The position numbers and the translations under genes are program-made. A DNA stretch of 64,000 nt from assembly GCF_002575655.3 (NCBI RefSeq), contig NC_053037.3, forward strand, positions 49,240,242 through 49,304,241, read 5' to 3'. The stretch is from Aegilops tauschii subsp. strangulata (taxonomy: Eukaryota; Streptophyta; Magnoliopsida; Poales; Poaceae). Shown here one piece after another: positions 8,990 to 20,346 of this stretch. The notes beneath the pieces were generated by a model. That model was not told where the DNA came from and ran no database searches. It worked only from the letters and a program-made list of their open reading frames with translations. Every line of letters begins with the position of its first letter. Within the stretch, counting starts at the first letter, position 1.

Positions 8990-10200
8990 TCGTGTGTGGG
9001 TTCTTGAGAGTTTTTTGGGGGGGGGGGGTCAATCAAAAAATGTAACATATGCAATGTGTGTGAAATAGAGTCCTGGATATAACATATATATAGAGAGGGC
9101 GATCCACGAGAAGAGAGTGGAGGTATCATCGGCTTGAGGTGTCCATAGAATCGAAGAGAGGGATGATGTGTGTGTGTGCGCGCGCGATCGATAAAGAGTG
9201 CCATCGAATTTGTGTGTGCCCACGTCAAATATATAGAGTGGCTGGCCTACTGGAACGTGAGATGGGACATGTGCAGTTTGTCTCTGTGGCATGGATACCT
9301 ACCTGCAGCGCTCGACTATCGGTGTGTGGTGGGGGAAGAGGAAGGCCCAATTAACTATAGAGGTACAATGGCTGGTATATGTGTGGAGGAGGAGAGAGGC
9401 CTACCTCATATATTAAGGAGATCGATCTGCCTCATGTATTAAGGGAGATTGATCGGCATCCATGCATATGTGCAGGAGAGGAATAAGGTTGGGAGAGAGA
9501 CAGAGCTAGAGTGTTGGAGGGGGTGGTAGTGGAGTTGCTTCTAACAAATGGTGGGATAGGCTTGCTAGACAAAGGGAGGGCACGCCCACAATATCAATAA
9601 GAGAGGAGATGGCTGCTTGTTGTCTGTGCACGTGCGTGTGAGAGACAGGTCAGGAGGCATGCACGAATGATGAGGGGGGACGATGTGGCTGTGGTAAGCA
9701 GATGTAACTACATAGGAAGATCAATCGCCCTTTGTTAGAGAAAGGAGAGACATAACTTGTGAGGTACGTCGATCGATGGGGGGTAGTTAAAGTCGATCTA
9801 GGTATATGTTGGGAGATCGATCGGTATACATGCATGTGTGTGTTAGAAGCAAATGAGGCACGAGGAGAAGGATAGAGAGAGAGGGATGCATGTAGGAGGT
9901 GGTACGAGAGGCATACTATATCGAGGGGGAGGAGTGTGCGAGTACGAGAACGATGAAAAGAGTGGTGGGAGTGAGGCATGGACGGTGACAAGAGAAGAGG
10001 GGAAGATTGTGTTTGTGCTAGGCACACCTGGCTAGAGAGGCATATCGATCGATGTGTGCCGTAAAGAAGGAGCTGGGGGGCCTACACACACCGTGGGTGA
10101 ACGACCTAAAGTGAAAAGACGAATTTGCGCGATGGAGCTAGAGAATGCTGAGGGAGGGTGAGAGGGATGCGGGCGTGTGCATGCACAAGAGAAAGTTAGC
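8990..10200. repeat. Purine-rich, microsatellite-like low-complexity region
   Basis: For over a kilobase the plus strand is dominated by GAGAGAG, GTGTGTGCGCGCGC, GATCGATCG and TGCATGTGTG words. A direct duplication of about 27 bp reads CCTCAT(A/G)TATTAAG..GAGAT(C/T)GATC at 9407-9450. Open frames of 60-125 codons on both strands are products of the biased composition. No transposon ends were found. Confidence 0.6.
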
Positions 10201-10683
10201 GCTAGCTACAAAGATAAGAGGGTTATGTGGGTGTAAAAGACGAATAGAGATCATATATACTTCATTATAAAAAGCGAATTCGGATATTTGAAGAATTTAT
10301 CATAGTGTTTCAAACCGACGCATGTGTGAATATATATACATAACGGTGATACACATGGTGTGGTTATGAACATGTTATACTACATTTAATATATTTTATC
10401 TCTACTCTTATAAAAAAACGGAGTTGTTGATGATGGTGTGTGCCTGCCATCCCGCATTATAGGCCGTCGGATTTATATCTGGCGGATAGCAAGGAAACTA
10501 TGATGGTTGAAGTTGGCAACAATCATGATTGTAGATTCTTATTGAAATAGAGAAACGAATTCAAATTTAGTTCGAATTGCAGCGGTAGTATAGGCATTTG
10601 GAATGCACTAAAATGTTGGTATGAGTAGGTTACATGCATTATACAGCAAGCGAAAAAATTTAATCGGACATAACATGGATTCA
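10201..10683. other. AT-rich stretch with a possible Helitron 5' end
   Basis: At 10393 the sequence TTTTA|TCTCTACTCTTATAAAAA resembles the TC-starting 5' end of grass Helitrons inserted after an A. I could not find a matching CTRR 3' end with a hairpin downstream, so the element, if real, is incomplete. Nothing else is recognisable here. Confidence 0.3.
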
Positions 10684-10924
10684 TACTCCCTCCTTCCATC
10701 TATATAGGGCGTAATGAGATTTTTAAGACCGCCTTTGACTATTGACAAGATTAATAGTACATGACATGCACAATGTGAAAATTATATCATTGAAAGAACC
10801 TTTCACAGATGAATTTAACGGTGTGCTTTGTGTAAGTTGCATGTCATATATCATTGCTCTAATATTTGGTCAAAGTTAGCATCGAAAAACACATTAGGCC
10901 CTATATAGATGGAAGGAGGGAGTA
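10684..10924. mobile_element. Stowaway MITE, about 240 bp
   Basis: TA, then CTCCCTCCTTCCATCTATAT at the left, and its complement ATATAGATGGAAGGAGGGAG then TA at the right. The inverted repeats are nearly perfect for over 20 bases. There is no coding sequence. Confidence 0.9.
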
Positions 10925-11321
10925 GCTTTGAATAGCATTTGTATAGTAAAACGGGCAAGACTCTCTCTTTGTGTGGTGTGAATAGTTTTATTTTTTTCGT
11001 TTTCTTTTTGGTTGAGGGAAGTGCAAATTGATTTGGTGCGTACAAGTACAATATTACTACACGTTAGGCTTGTCCCTAAAATTCAACCCGCGTCTTGTTA
11101 TATCCCGAAAATTCAGATATCGTGCTCCCAAAACTAGCGCCTTCACAACCCGCGCCTTGCTATCCCGAAATTACAACACGCGCGAAAACTCCCTCCAGCT
11201 GCCAAATCCCGACACGTGAAATCCCCCTTCTAACCCTGAACCAAAAGGGCCACTAGTTCAAATCGGTGGGGGGGTACTTTTGTAACACACCCTACATTTT
11301 GGACAAGCGCGTCCCTAAGTC
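10925..11321. other. Upstream region of the TnpA-like gene
   Basis: The stretch contains short repeated words such as CCCGCG(T/C)CTTG, TATCCCGAAA and AACCCGCG (11085-11200), possibly degenerate subterminal repeats of the CACTA element. The expected 5' terminus starting CACTACAAAAA is not present, so the left end of the element is either lost or not recognised. Confidence 0.35.
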
Positions 11322-14300
11322 ATGCTTCACCCCCTCCCATCGCCCCCTTTTCGCCATTCGAAATCCCAGGCCGCCATAACCTCTCCGCTCCAGCCGCGAA
11401 ACCCCACCCTCCTCCGTCCGCCATGTCACCGCTGCCCAGCCGGAGCCTCTTCCCCGATGACGTCGTCCACCGCAACAGCTCGACGTCCCTCGTCCACCTC
11501 CCCGGATGAGGATCCTTCGTCCATCTCGCCGTCCCGCCGGTTCAGCCGCCCCGTCCTCCACCTCCAAGGAGCTGCTCCGACGATCGCCTCGTCTATCGCG
11601 GCTGCTCCATCCCCACAGTGCCGCCTTAACCTGCTCCACCGGAACCGCAGCATCCTCACCAACTCCTCGGACGAAGCCGAGGCCTACTCGGTGCCACCAA
11701 AGAGGTTGTACACTCATCGCATCGTACCTTCTCCTTAACTCGACCTCCCGGCGCCGACGGTGCTCCATCCCGCACCCCCATGGTGCGGCTACCTTGAAGC
11801 TGGCGCCGCGGGCGACATCTCCACGGCGGCTCTCCCCCAGTGCGAGGCCCCTTCGGCGGTGGCGGCCATACCAGCCGGATCTGCTGCTGCTGCTCCGGCT
11901 CTCGCTCGCCCAGCTGCTGCTGCTGCTCTCCCCATCGCTCGTGATGCTGCTCTGCTCCGATTAAGCCACACTTCAGTCGACTGAATCGACTTTTGGGTCA
12001 GTCAATTTTCAGGGGTTGGGGGGCTCGCCGGAGTTAAGGAAGAACCACCCGCAGTGGGGACGGGGGCTCGCCGGAGAGGTACCCCACTATCTATCTTAGG
12101 GTTCAGGATGGGGGCGGGGGGCCTAGAGGGCTGGCCGGGGCGGCGGTGGCGAGTTGTTTCGGGGCGGCGAGGCGGCGCTGGGGCCGGCGGTTTGGCCGGT
12201 GGTGGCTGGCGGCTCAGGGGGTGCAGGTTGAAGATGAACTGCAGGCCCTCCCTAAACTACATGTCAAGTGCCTCTCTGCTACCATTGCATTCAGTTTTGA
12301 CAGTAGCATTCAGATTCCACAGTAAATTTCAGTTTTGACAGTTAAGTTCAGAGTCAACAGTTTTTACCTCATCTGTTGTAGTCAGGTGGTTTTTGGTGAT
12401 GTTAATTTTACATCCATTTTACATCATCTATTGGAGATGCTATTAGAATCCCACTTGAGATTGACGATGTCTGTCTTGTGCTGCTTCAGCCTTGACGTCT
12501 TACCGCTCACCGGAGCTGCTCCAACGAAAGAACGATCCATCACAACAGAGCAGTGCCCTGGACGCCGTCTACAAATTCCTCAGATCTTCCTCCACACCTC
12601 TGACAGCCACCTCTGCCTCAACTGCTTCAGCAACCTACCCAATGATGCTGAGGTCGACACGGCTATGGCAAAGAGGTTGTACACTTGTTGCATCACTTAT
12701 TACTATACATTCACGTCGATCCATTAGGGCTATTTTGGTTCAACGGAAAAACGTCGATCCACTGGTTGTTACCATCACTCTAAATTTCTGCATGCTCTCC
12801 TTACATAATCTCACCATATTTTTTTCGTATGCATGTCAAATATTGTACACAGTCATGTTGAACATGTAGAGAAAAAGAGAAGAGTTTTGCGCGACAATAC
12901 AATGTCATGCAGACATCGCTCCATGGTGGGTTCAATGGCAAACCCTCCCCACCCCTCTCCAGATTGTAATCCAGAGGAAGATATCTGTTCTGAGGTGGAT
13001 TCAGACGCCGCTGACCACTCCTATTTACCCCCAAGGTGTTTGCTCTACCTTGGCATGATGATGTTAGTCATATCATGCATATGTTGCCTTGCAGTGCCTA
13101 CTTTTGACATCATATATGTCATCTGCTTAGTTTAGACATGTTCTGTAATGCCACCTGTTTAATTTCTATATCATATATGGGAATTATGCAGTCTCATGTC
13201 TTTTAGCCAGCCATAATATATGTGAAATGTGCAATGCCATCCTGTTTAACCAGGCATCATATATTTGAATGATATCTTGCCCATCCTTTTCTTCATTACA
13301 TTTCCATTTGTCGACAATGTTTGTACATTAAACTACTCTTCCTGTGAATCAGCCATTTGGGTGGGAGATGGAAAAATCTGGAGTGAAAACAAGGCCTTCA
13401 GAGCAGACAGTGCTACCTGTCGAAGCAGATCTCTTGTTGGGTCCCGATAGCTCCTCAGAGATGGATTCAGAGACAGATGACCAGTCCTATTCCCCCACTG
13501 AGGTGTATGCTCTAACTTGGCACGGTTATACTGCTCATATCATGCATACGGTGTCTTGCATTGCATAGTTTAGACATCATATACACAATATTCAACACCA
13601 TGTTCTTAGTTCAGACATCATATCGAATGCCCTCTGTTTAGCATATAAATCACATATGTGAATTAAATGATGCGATCCTGATTACTTAGATAACATGTAG
13701 GTGAATTATGTCATGCGATCCTGTTTAGTTATTCATCATATCTTTGAATTATGTTATGCTATGCTATCCAGTTTAGATAGACATCATATATGTGAAATTA
13801 TGTCATGCTATCCGTTTTAGTTAAACAATATACATGTCAACTATTTCATGCCCTCTTTTTTCCACACTATCTATTGCATCTGTCTCTCATACAATGTCTG
13901 TACATTCAACTATGTTTCCTGTTTATCAGCCATTTGAATTGGAGCGGGTGATGCCAGTATCTAGCAGACTAAAAACACGGTCTTCAAATAAAACAGTGCT
14001 ACCTCTTCGTGGAGATAGCACCCCGGTTGTACATGCACAAGAACCAGCCCTACCACACATAACCCAAACTCTCGCAGATTGTACCCCTACTGCGATGGAC
14101 AGAGAACCAGTTTCACCCAATCTAACCCCAACCCCAGCCGATACTAACCCTGTTCCTGTTGACACAGCACCATCTCCACCACAGAGCTCCCAAACAAGAG
14201 CAGTTAGTAAGGCAGCTCCAGTGCCCAAAGGGCCAGTACTATCACGGCGAACCCCAACTCCACCAGTTAGTACGCCTATTCCTGTGGAGGAAGCACAACC

Positions 14301-16040
14301 AGCTAGTCGTAGTTTAGCATCTATCGCATTTGATGTTGTTAAATCGTATGTGCGTATCTTCCCATCTTGGAAATATTATACTGAAGATGAAGGAAAATGC
14401 CAGTTGCAGGTGTTTGTCCAGGAGTTATGTGTAAGTAATGTTATTCATGGCAATTACTTTGCTTCGTCCCATACATCCTACCTCCATGATGGTTATAATA
14501 CAGCAAATTTTCCCATTTTTCTCTATAGAGAAGGACCGATTTGGAAACTCAGGATGAGGTAACCTGTGCTAATACCTCTGCTATCTTCAAGAATGCTTGG
14601 TGGCAGTATCGGAATTACCTGAAGAAAACGTAGTTCACCGGCAAAGAAACTCATCAAATTCCCTTACATTCTCCTGAGACACATTTACTGGACGATGACT
14701 GGGAACGCCTTGTTCTGTACTGGTCCCGAACCAAGAATGTGGTAAGGTCTATGAGCTCATTTTCTATTTTTAAGTATTATATTCTTGCGTCTTACTATAC
14801 TCTGTTCATGTAGAACAAGTGCCTAAACCTGAAGAACAACTGTTCTAATTTAGGATTCCATTGCTATCATAGTTCAAAAAAGCGCTAGGCGTTAATTGTG
14901 CATTTTGCCACCACCTTGCGCTTTACTGACCAAAGCGCATGCTTATGTGCAGTTATGCACAGATTATGCGTAGTTATGCGCAATGCGTTTTGCCAACGCC
15001 TAGAGCCTAGGCGCGCTTAAGCGCTCGCTTAGGCGTGCCTTTTTTAACTATGATTGCTTTGCTCTTGTATCACTGTATTTACTCATACAAACTTATTTTT
15101 AAATTGAAGGATCCAATCGAAACTCCAATGGCACAGCAGGTATGTTCACGCATGTTTCTTTAACAGGTTTGCTCTTATCAATAGCTCTGTTGATTTCAAT
15201 TTCAATTGTGTATACAGTTGACTTTCATATCAAGCACATTACTAGCATCACAACAGAGCCAATAGTGTTGTTGTACATGTAGACCCGTGGTACCCATCTG
15301 AAATCTTGTTGTGCCGTGTAGTTTCCCACGCTTTGTATTCTTTCACTGCTGCTTTGTCTTGAACTGATATGATTTGAACCGTGTCTCTATTTTGATTTGG
15401 CAAGACAATGCAGTGACCATAGGACATAGATATATGTTTGTTTGATGCTTTTATTATGTACTAGTACTTTGCAATAGAAGACTTGGTAGTTTAATCCTGT
15501 CCACCTTACTAATGAACTGGTTCACCGAAATGAGTTTCATATACTAGTACATGCTAAACTTGTTATGTGTCTGCTTGTTTCTTCTTTTAGAATGCTGACA
15601 GAATATTGGGGAAGAGTGCCTTATTAAGCAATGGTAAAGGAAGTAATGCAGATAAGGTTCAGGATAGTGACACATCCTTGTTGGTCTCCAACAAAGCTGA
15701 TAAAATAGCTAAGGAAGACTATCTTGAAGACAGCGAGACAACCCCAAAGTCCTGTCTTGGTTTAGTGTTCGAGTTACTGGCCACTACCGCTTGCACAAGC
15801 TATTCAAACTCACTGTCTGAATCAGTTCGGTTTCTTGAGTCTCAACTACAAGCTGAAAGACATCGATCAGCTGTGCTGCGACAAGAAGCGGAAGGACTGC
15901 GGAAGTCCCTGGAGCATTCAGATGCATACTTTCTGGTGCAACAGCAAGCGTTGGAGGATTTTAGCGCCAAACAGGACAAAGCTAATCAGCTTGCTAATCT
16001 TATTGCCAGCATGGTGGATACCCAGGATAACGTTTCTTGA
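11322..16040 (+). pseudogene. CACTA TnpA-like gene (Ptta/En/Spm plant transposase family), nine exons, broken
   Basis: Exons inferred from splice sites and frame: 11322-11704, 12490-12675, 12853-13035, 13353-13502, 13930-14430, 14529-14741, 14814-14867, 15110-15139 and 15591-16040. Exon 6 carries the family hallmark: FKNAWWQYRNYLKKT, then after a stop FTGKETHQIPLHSPE, DDDWERLVLYW and SRTKN. Exon 9 ends in a likely coiled coil (SVRFLESQLQAERHRSAVLR and on) and a natural stop at 16038. Exons 4 to 9 all join in phase 0. Exons 3 and 4 are related copies of an acidic segment (SEVDSDAADHSY and SEMDSETDDQSY). Defects are a one-base frame problem at the end of exon 3, a TAG at about 14629, and a MITE that cuts exon 7 at 14868. 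Such proteins bind subterminal repeats of CACTA elements. The catalytic TnpD partner is not in the window. The exon 1 start is uncertain. Confidence 0.7.
14868..15052. mobile_element. hAT-type MITE inside the TnpA-like gene
   Basis: This is a 185-bp element. The left end CATAGTTCAAAAAAGCGCTA and the complement of the right end, CATAGTTAAAAAAGGCACGC, are inverted copies. Flanking 8-mers ATTGCTAT (14860-14867) and ATTGCTTT (15053-15060) match at 7 of 8, typical of hAT elements. It interrupts exon 7. Inside are repeated GTTATGCGCA-type words and a GCGCTT-rich right arm. Confidence 0.8.
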
Positions 16041-16091
16041 GCTCTTCTGAAGTTGTTTCAGTTATGCTCTTGTTTTGCTGCCGCGTTTATT

Positions 16092-16195
16092 TGCACTGGT
16101 GGCCAATTTTGACGGCCAGTGTATGTAATGTGCTGCTTTGTTCCCTATATGTGCACTGGTGGCGAACTTTGATGCCCAGTGGATGTAATATGTGT
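16092..16195. repeat. About 54-bp tandem duplication after the TnpA-like gene
   Basis: TGCACTGGTGGC(C/G)AA(T/C)TTTG and CCCAGTG(T/G)ATGTAAT recur once. The segment lies in the likely 3' untranslated region of the transposon gene. Confidence 0.6.
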
Positions 16196-16374
16196 AATAG
16201 CGGTAATAGGCTAGCGTTAATTGCTTGCTTATTTATTTCCTTATTGTCTTGTTTAGTTGTTTGCTTGTAGTCACTGATGTTCTTTTTCTGTTTTTTTCTA
16301 GTGGCCACAATAGCCTATTTTTGGTAACTAGGCCAAAATAATCATGGCAACACACAGACTGTTGTAACCATGGG

Positions 16375-17170
16375 CCTCCTGCAGGCCGTATGATCCATGG
16401 GCCTTCGTCCGGCCGTAGGATCCATCGGCCTTCTATACGGGCCTTAGGGTCCATGGGGCTTCTACGGGCCGTACGATCCATGGGCCTTCTACGGGCCGTA
16501 CTATCCATGGGCCTCATACGGGCCGTAGGATCCATGGGCCTTCTACGGGGCGTATCATCATTTCGCCAATCATGGGCCATACTATTTGTGGACCATAACG
16601 GGCCGTTAACAGGCCGTATTTGATAACTCTATGAAAACAGCCCAACGGGTTTTTTTTACATGAAAACGGCCCAACGTATTAACGGTCCGCAAACGGGCCA
16701 ACTGTAACGATGGACTGAATTTGGCCCACAAGCAGAAAATGACAGTAACGGGCCGTATGTAACCGAATGCTGCAAATGAGCCCAAGAATCAATGGGCCTT
16801 GAGAAGGCCGAAAGATAACTTGGGCTGGAAACGGCCCAATGGAATAACGGGCTGTTAATGGGTATAAAGTGATACACTGTTCATTACGGGCCAGTTTCAC
16901 CACGGGCCGTTAATGGGCCAACAGTTACAAAGGTCCTCATATGGGCCGAAAGAAGTCATGGGCCACACATGGGCCGGAAGTTAAAACGGGCTGAATCATA
17001 TTGGACGGCCCAGATGACGCTACTGGGCCTAATTCGGATAGGGCGTAACGGGCCCTGGGTTAGCGGGCTGTAAATGGGCTATATGCGAACAGGCCGTTAA
17101 CAGGCTTTCCATGGGCCGGCCCGCCACCTTTTTACCAAGTCAAACGGGCCGGCCTTTTCACAGGAATGGG
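16375..17170. repeat. CACTA subterminal repeats (GGGCC / GGCCGT words)
   Basis: Dozens of short copies of ATGGGCC, ACGGGCCGT and their complements occur. At 16380-16560 they form near-regular units reading CCATGGGCCTTCTACGGGCC. Subterminal arrays like this are the binding sites of TnpA-type proteins in CACTA elements. The reading frames seen here on both strands are by-products of the repeat. Confidence 0.8.
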
Positions 17171-17611
17171 CCTCTGTTGGGCCGTGCCACGTGTTGCCGT
17201 ATCATAGGCGCCTTCGGTCCAATGAGCGGATGACATCTGTCCCAACGGTGAGCCAACACGTGTTTCCTCCAGCCAATGATGATTTTACACGTGGAAAATC
17301 CCCATTGGTCGGGGCTGTTAACGGGTTATCGGATCCAAAATCCGACCCGATAGCTTAACGGCGTTCCGTTACGGTTGATGCCACGTGTCGGTCACCCTTG
17401 ACGAAAGCACTTCTGTGACGCGCGATTTATCGTCATGGAAGTGGACACTTCCGTGATGATAATTTTGGTAATGTCATGGAACACTTCTACGACAGCACAG
17501 GTATGACTATCTTGATTCTGTCATAAAATCGTCATGGATGTACATGCATGACAAAAAACGCGACCTACTGTGACAAACACGTATCATCACGGAAGTGTTT
17601 TTTTTGTAGTG

Positions 17612-18480
17612 ATATAGCCTCCACACAAAATGTAACCGTTACACACAATTTACCAAACTCGGTGGGACCGAATAGTTAAACTCGGTCAGACCGATTTAGT
17701 TCATAATGTGACCGTTAGGATTTTCGGTGGGACCGACATGTCAACTCGGTGAGACCGATTCCGTTAGGGTTAGGGCATAACGTAATCTCGGTGAGACCGA
17801 TTACACAAACTCGGTGAGACCGATTTTGGTAATAGACAAATAGAGAGTTGGTCAGGCAAACTCGGTGGGACTGATTCGCTCATCTCGGTTGGACCGAAAC
17901 GTTACGAAGGGGTGACAGAGAGTTTGCATTGCAATCTCAGTGGGACCGATCACATATTTTGGTGAGACCGAAATTATTGTAATAGGCAACAGAGAGTTTG
18001 CAATCCCATCTCGGTGAGACCGAGATCCCTATCGGTGAGACCGAAAAGACTAGGGTTTCTGGCAGTAGCTATGTCAATTGAACTCAGTGGCGCCGGATAG
18101 ACAGTTTCGGTGGGGCCGAGTTTGACTTTTGGTTTGGAACATATGTGGATGTGAGAAAGTGGTTGAGGGCTTTGGAGCATATCACTAAGCACTTTGAGCA
18201 AGCAAGCCATTAAGAAACACCTCATCCCCTCTTAATAGTATTGGCTTTCCTAAGGACTCAATGTGATCTTGGATCACTAAAATAGAAAATGTGGAGTCCT
18301 GAGCTTTGAGTTTGAGCCAATCCTTTGTCTTCAGCATTTTGAAAGGGTTCCACATCCTCTAGTCCATGCCACTCCATTGTTGAACTTATCTAAAACATAC
18401 TAGGTAGAAGTATTAGTCCAACAAGAGATATGTTGACATTAATTACCAAAATCACCCAGGGAGCACTTGTGCTTTCACTT
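17612..18480. repeat. Block of about 14 TCGGT-NNN-ACCGA repeats in unidentified repetitive DNA
   Basis: From 17657 to 18120 the motif (A)CTCGGTG(A/G)GACCGA recurs about 14 times at spacings of 25-60 bases. Each unit is an inverted repeat, TCGGT and ACCGA around three bases. Some units have decayed to CTCAGTGGGACCGA or similar. After 18130 the sequence is unique-looking up to the join with the Copia LTR, with ATCACCCAGGGAGCAC near its end. The upstream CACTA end appears to have inserted into this DNA. I cannot name the host element. Confidence 0.6.
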
Positions 18481-18680
18481 GCCGGTAACGAGATTGAACT
18501 AGGTATTGAGATACCGATGATCGACTCTCGAGCAAGTAACATACCGATGACAAAGGGAACCACGTATGTTGTTATGCGGTTCGACCGATAAAGATCTTCG
18601 TAGAATATGTAGGAGCCAATATGGGCATCCAGGTTCCGCTATTGGTTATTGACCAGAGAAGTGTCTCGGTCATGTCTACA

Positions 18681-20346
18681 CACTACGGGAAACAGATAAT
18701 TTGCCGTCAGGAGGCGTCTTTGTCGTCTGCTTTTCGTCGGTCCAGACGGCAAAGACAAGGTTTGCCGTCTACTACAGACGGCAAAGAAATACTAACGGCA
18801 AAATAGACTTTGCCGTCTGTCAAACAAAATACAAACAGCAAACAACTCACTTTGCCATCTGCCAAAACAATAACAGACGGCACAGACTTTGTCGTCTGTT
18901 CTTTTGTTCTGCACGGCAAAGTGAGATGTTTGCCGTCTGTATTTTATTTGGTAGACGACAAAGAGAAAACACATCACGCGGATTGATCACGCGGATCCGT
19001 GACGTGGCAAGATCCAAAACAGACGTCCCCTTCCACCGTAGCCGTCGGACACACGCACCCACCCACCCACAAGTCAGGGGCCCACCCATGAGGCCTGCCC
19101 CGACCCACGACCCCCACGCGCCCATCTCCTCTCTCTCTCTCCTTATCCCCTCAGCGCCCTCCTCTCTCCTGCTCCTCTCTCCGTCTCCCCCGACCAGAGC
19201 CACGCCGCCGGCCAGCTTCCCCCTATCTCCTGCTTCCTCCTCTCTTCCAGCGCCCGTTCGCCCGTCCGGCGTCCCCGAGCAGCTGCACGCACGCACGCCG
19301 CCGGCCAGCACTTGCCCGTCAATCCGTCCCCGAGCAGCCGGCTCCGCGCCCGTCGCTCGTCCGGCCGGCGCCGCGCCCGCCCGTCCCTGAGCAGCCGGCT
19401 CCGCGCCCGTCGCTCGTCCGGCCGGCGCCGCGCCCGCCCGTCCCCGAGAAGCCGCACTCCATGCCGCTCGTTTGTCCGTCCAGCACCACGCCCCTCGCCT
19501 ACCTGTCCATCGTCGTCAGCGTGCAGCACCGCCATCGCCGCTATGTTCAACTCCGGCGCCGCCGCGTGAAGCTCCTCCGTCTCCGCCGTGTGAAGCTCCG
19601 CCAGCTCACCAGCGCTGCGTGAAGCTCCACCCTCCTCTCTTCCGCGGCTCATCCTCCCTCCTACACGGACGCCAAACAGCAATAGGGCATGACCAAACGT
19701 TGACCATGACGACGCGCGACGCGGCCCTCTCGGCACTGTTGGGCGAGCAGCTCAGTTCCGGCGAGCTCCGCCTCAATCTGATTTGGTTCTGTATGCTAGA
19801 GTTTGCTGCTTTACTAGTGTCGTTGTCCCCTTTTGGGTGTGCGTCCTTAGTTGATCTTAGTTTTTATCTCTGTCATTTAGGCTTGTAGTATTTACTGGGG
19901 CAGCGGTGGGGCTGTCCTCCGCGTGCTGATTTGGTACTGCGTAAGACAATTTGGTTTCTTTGCTATGCAATGGAGCCGGACCCCTTGTGCTCTTTTCCTC
20001 TAAAAAATGGCTGTTGGGCGAGATGCTCTGCTCCGGCGTCTTTTTAAAACAAAAAATAAAAAACAAACTTTGCCGTCTGTAGTTTAATTTGACTGACGGC
20101 AAAGCACCTATTTGACTGACAGCAAAGAACGTGCTTTGCCGTCTGCTATTTTTGTGGCAGACGGCAAATTCACAGTTTGGCTGACGGCAAAATCTTTGCC
20201 GTCTGTTCGACGAAAAGCTGACGGCAAAATATTCTTTGCCGACTTATCTTTGCCGTCTGCTTCCTGACGGCAAAATCTTTGCCATCTGGATTTAGGTCTT
20301 TCCCGTCTGTGGCCCACAAACGGCAAATTACCTGTTTCCTGTAGTG
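18681..20346. mobile_element. Complete non-autonomous CACTA element (1,666 bp), TSD ACA
   Basis: The left end CACTACGGGAAACAG and right end CTGTTTCCTGTAGTG are inverted repeats. Both are flanked by ACA (18678-18680 and 20347-20349). Subterminal TTTGCCGTCTG and GACGGCAAA words are dense at both ends (18706-18960 and 20065-20330), as in Caspar-type elements. The centre is GC-rich and carries a 57-bp tandem repeat. There is no transposase. The other copy of the host LTR in this window (59140-60888) has the unoccupied site, with the ACA present once. Confidence 0.92.
19324..19437. repeat. 57-bp GC-rich tandem repeat, 2 copies
   Basis: Two copies of a 57-bp unit start CCGTCCC(C/T)GAGCAGCCGG at 19324 and 19381, and a third diverged start lies at 19438. 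They lie in the GC-rich centre of the small CACTA. The unit is in frame (19 codons), which explains the repetitive proline/arginine/serine frames on this stretch. Confidence 0.85.

Larger units (their letters stand above)
11050..17611 (+). mobile_element. CACTA transposon, 3' end intact, 5' end not found
   Basis: The right end ..AAACACTTC.. in reverse complement begins CACTACAAAAAAAACACTTC, a CACTA terminus ending with GTAGTG at 17611 and followed by ATA as the possible 3-bp target copy. Inside lie the TnpA-like gene (11322-16040) and then dense subterminal GGCCGT-type repeats (16375-17170). The left limit is a guess because no matching terminus was found. The element lacks a recognisable TnpD transposase and could only move with help. 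Confidence 0.6.

Noticed and set aside
9170..10035. Coding frames in the purine-rich region
   Set aside because: Low-complexity translations (Ser/His/Thr or Arg/Gly/Glu) on both strands, expected from GA and GT repeats.
10393..11290. Complete Helitron
   Set aside because: Only a 5'-end-like sequence was seen; no CTRR end with a preceding hairpin could be placed.
18701..19888. Protein-coding gene in the small CACTA (frames up to 229 codons)
   Set aside because: The frames run through subterminal repeats and a 57-bp GC-rich repeat, overlap on both strands and have no family motif.
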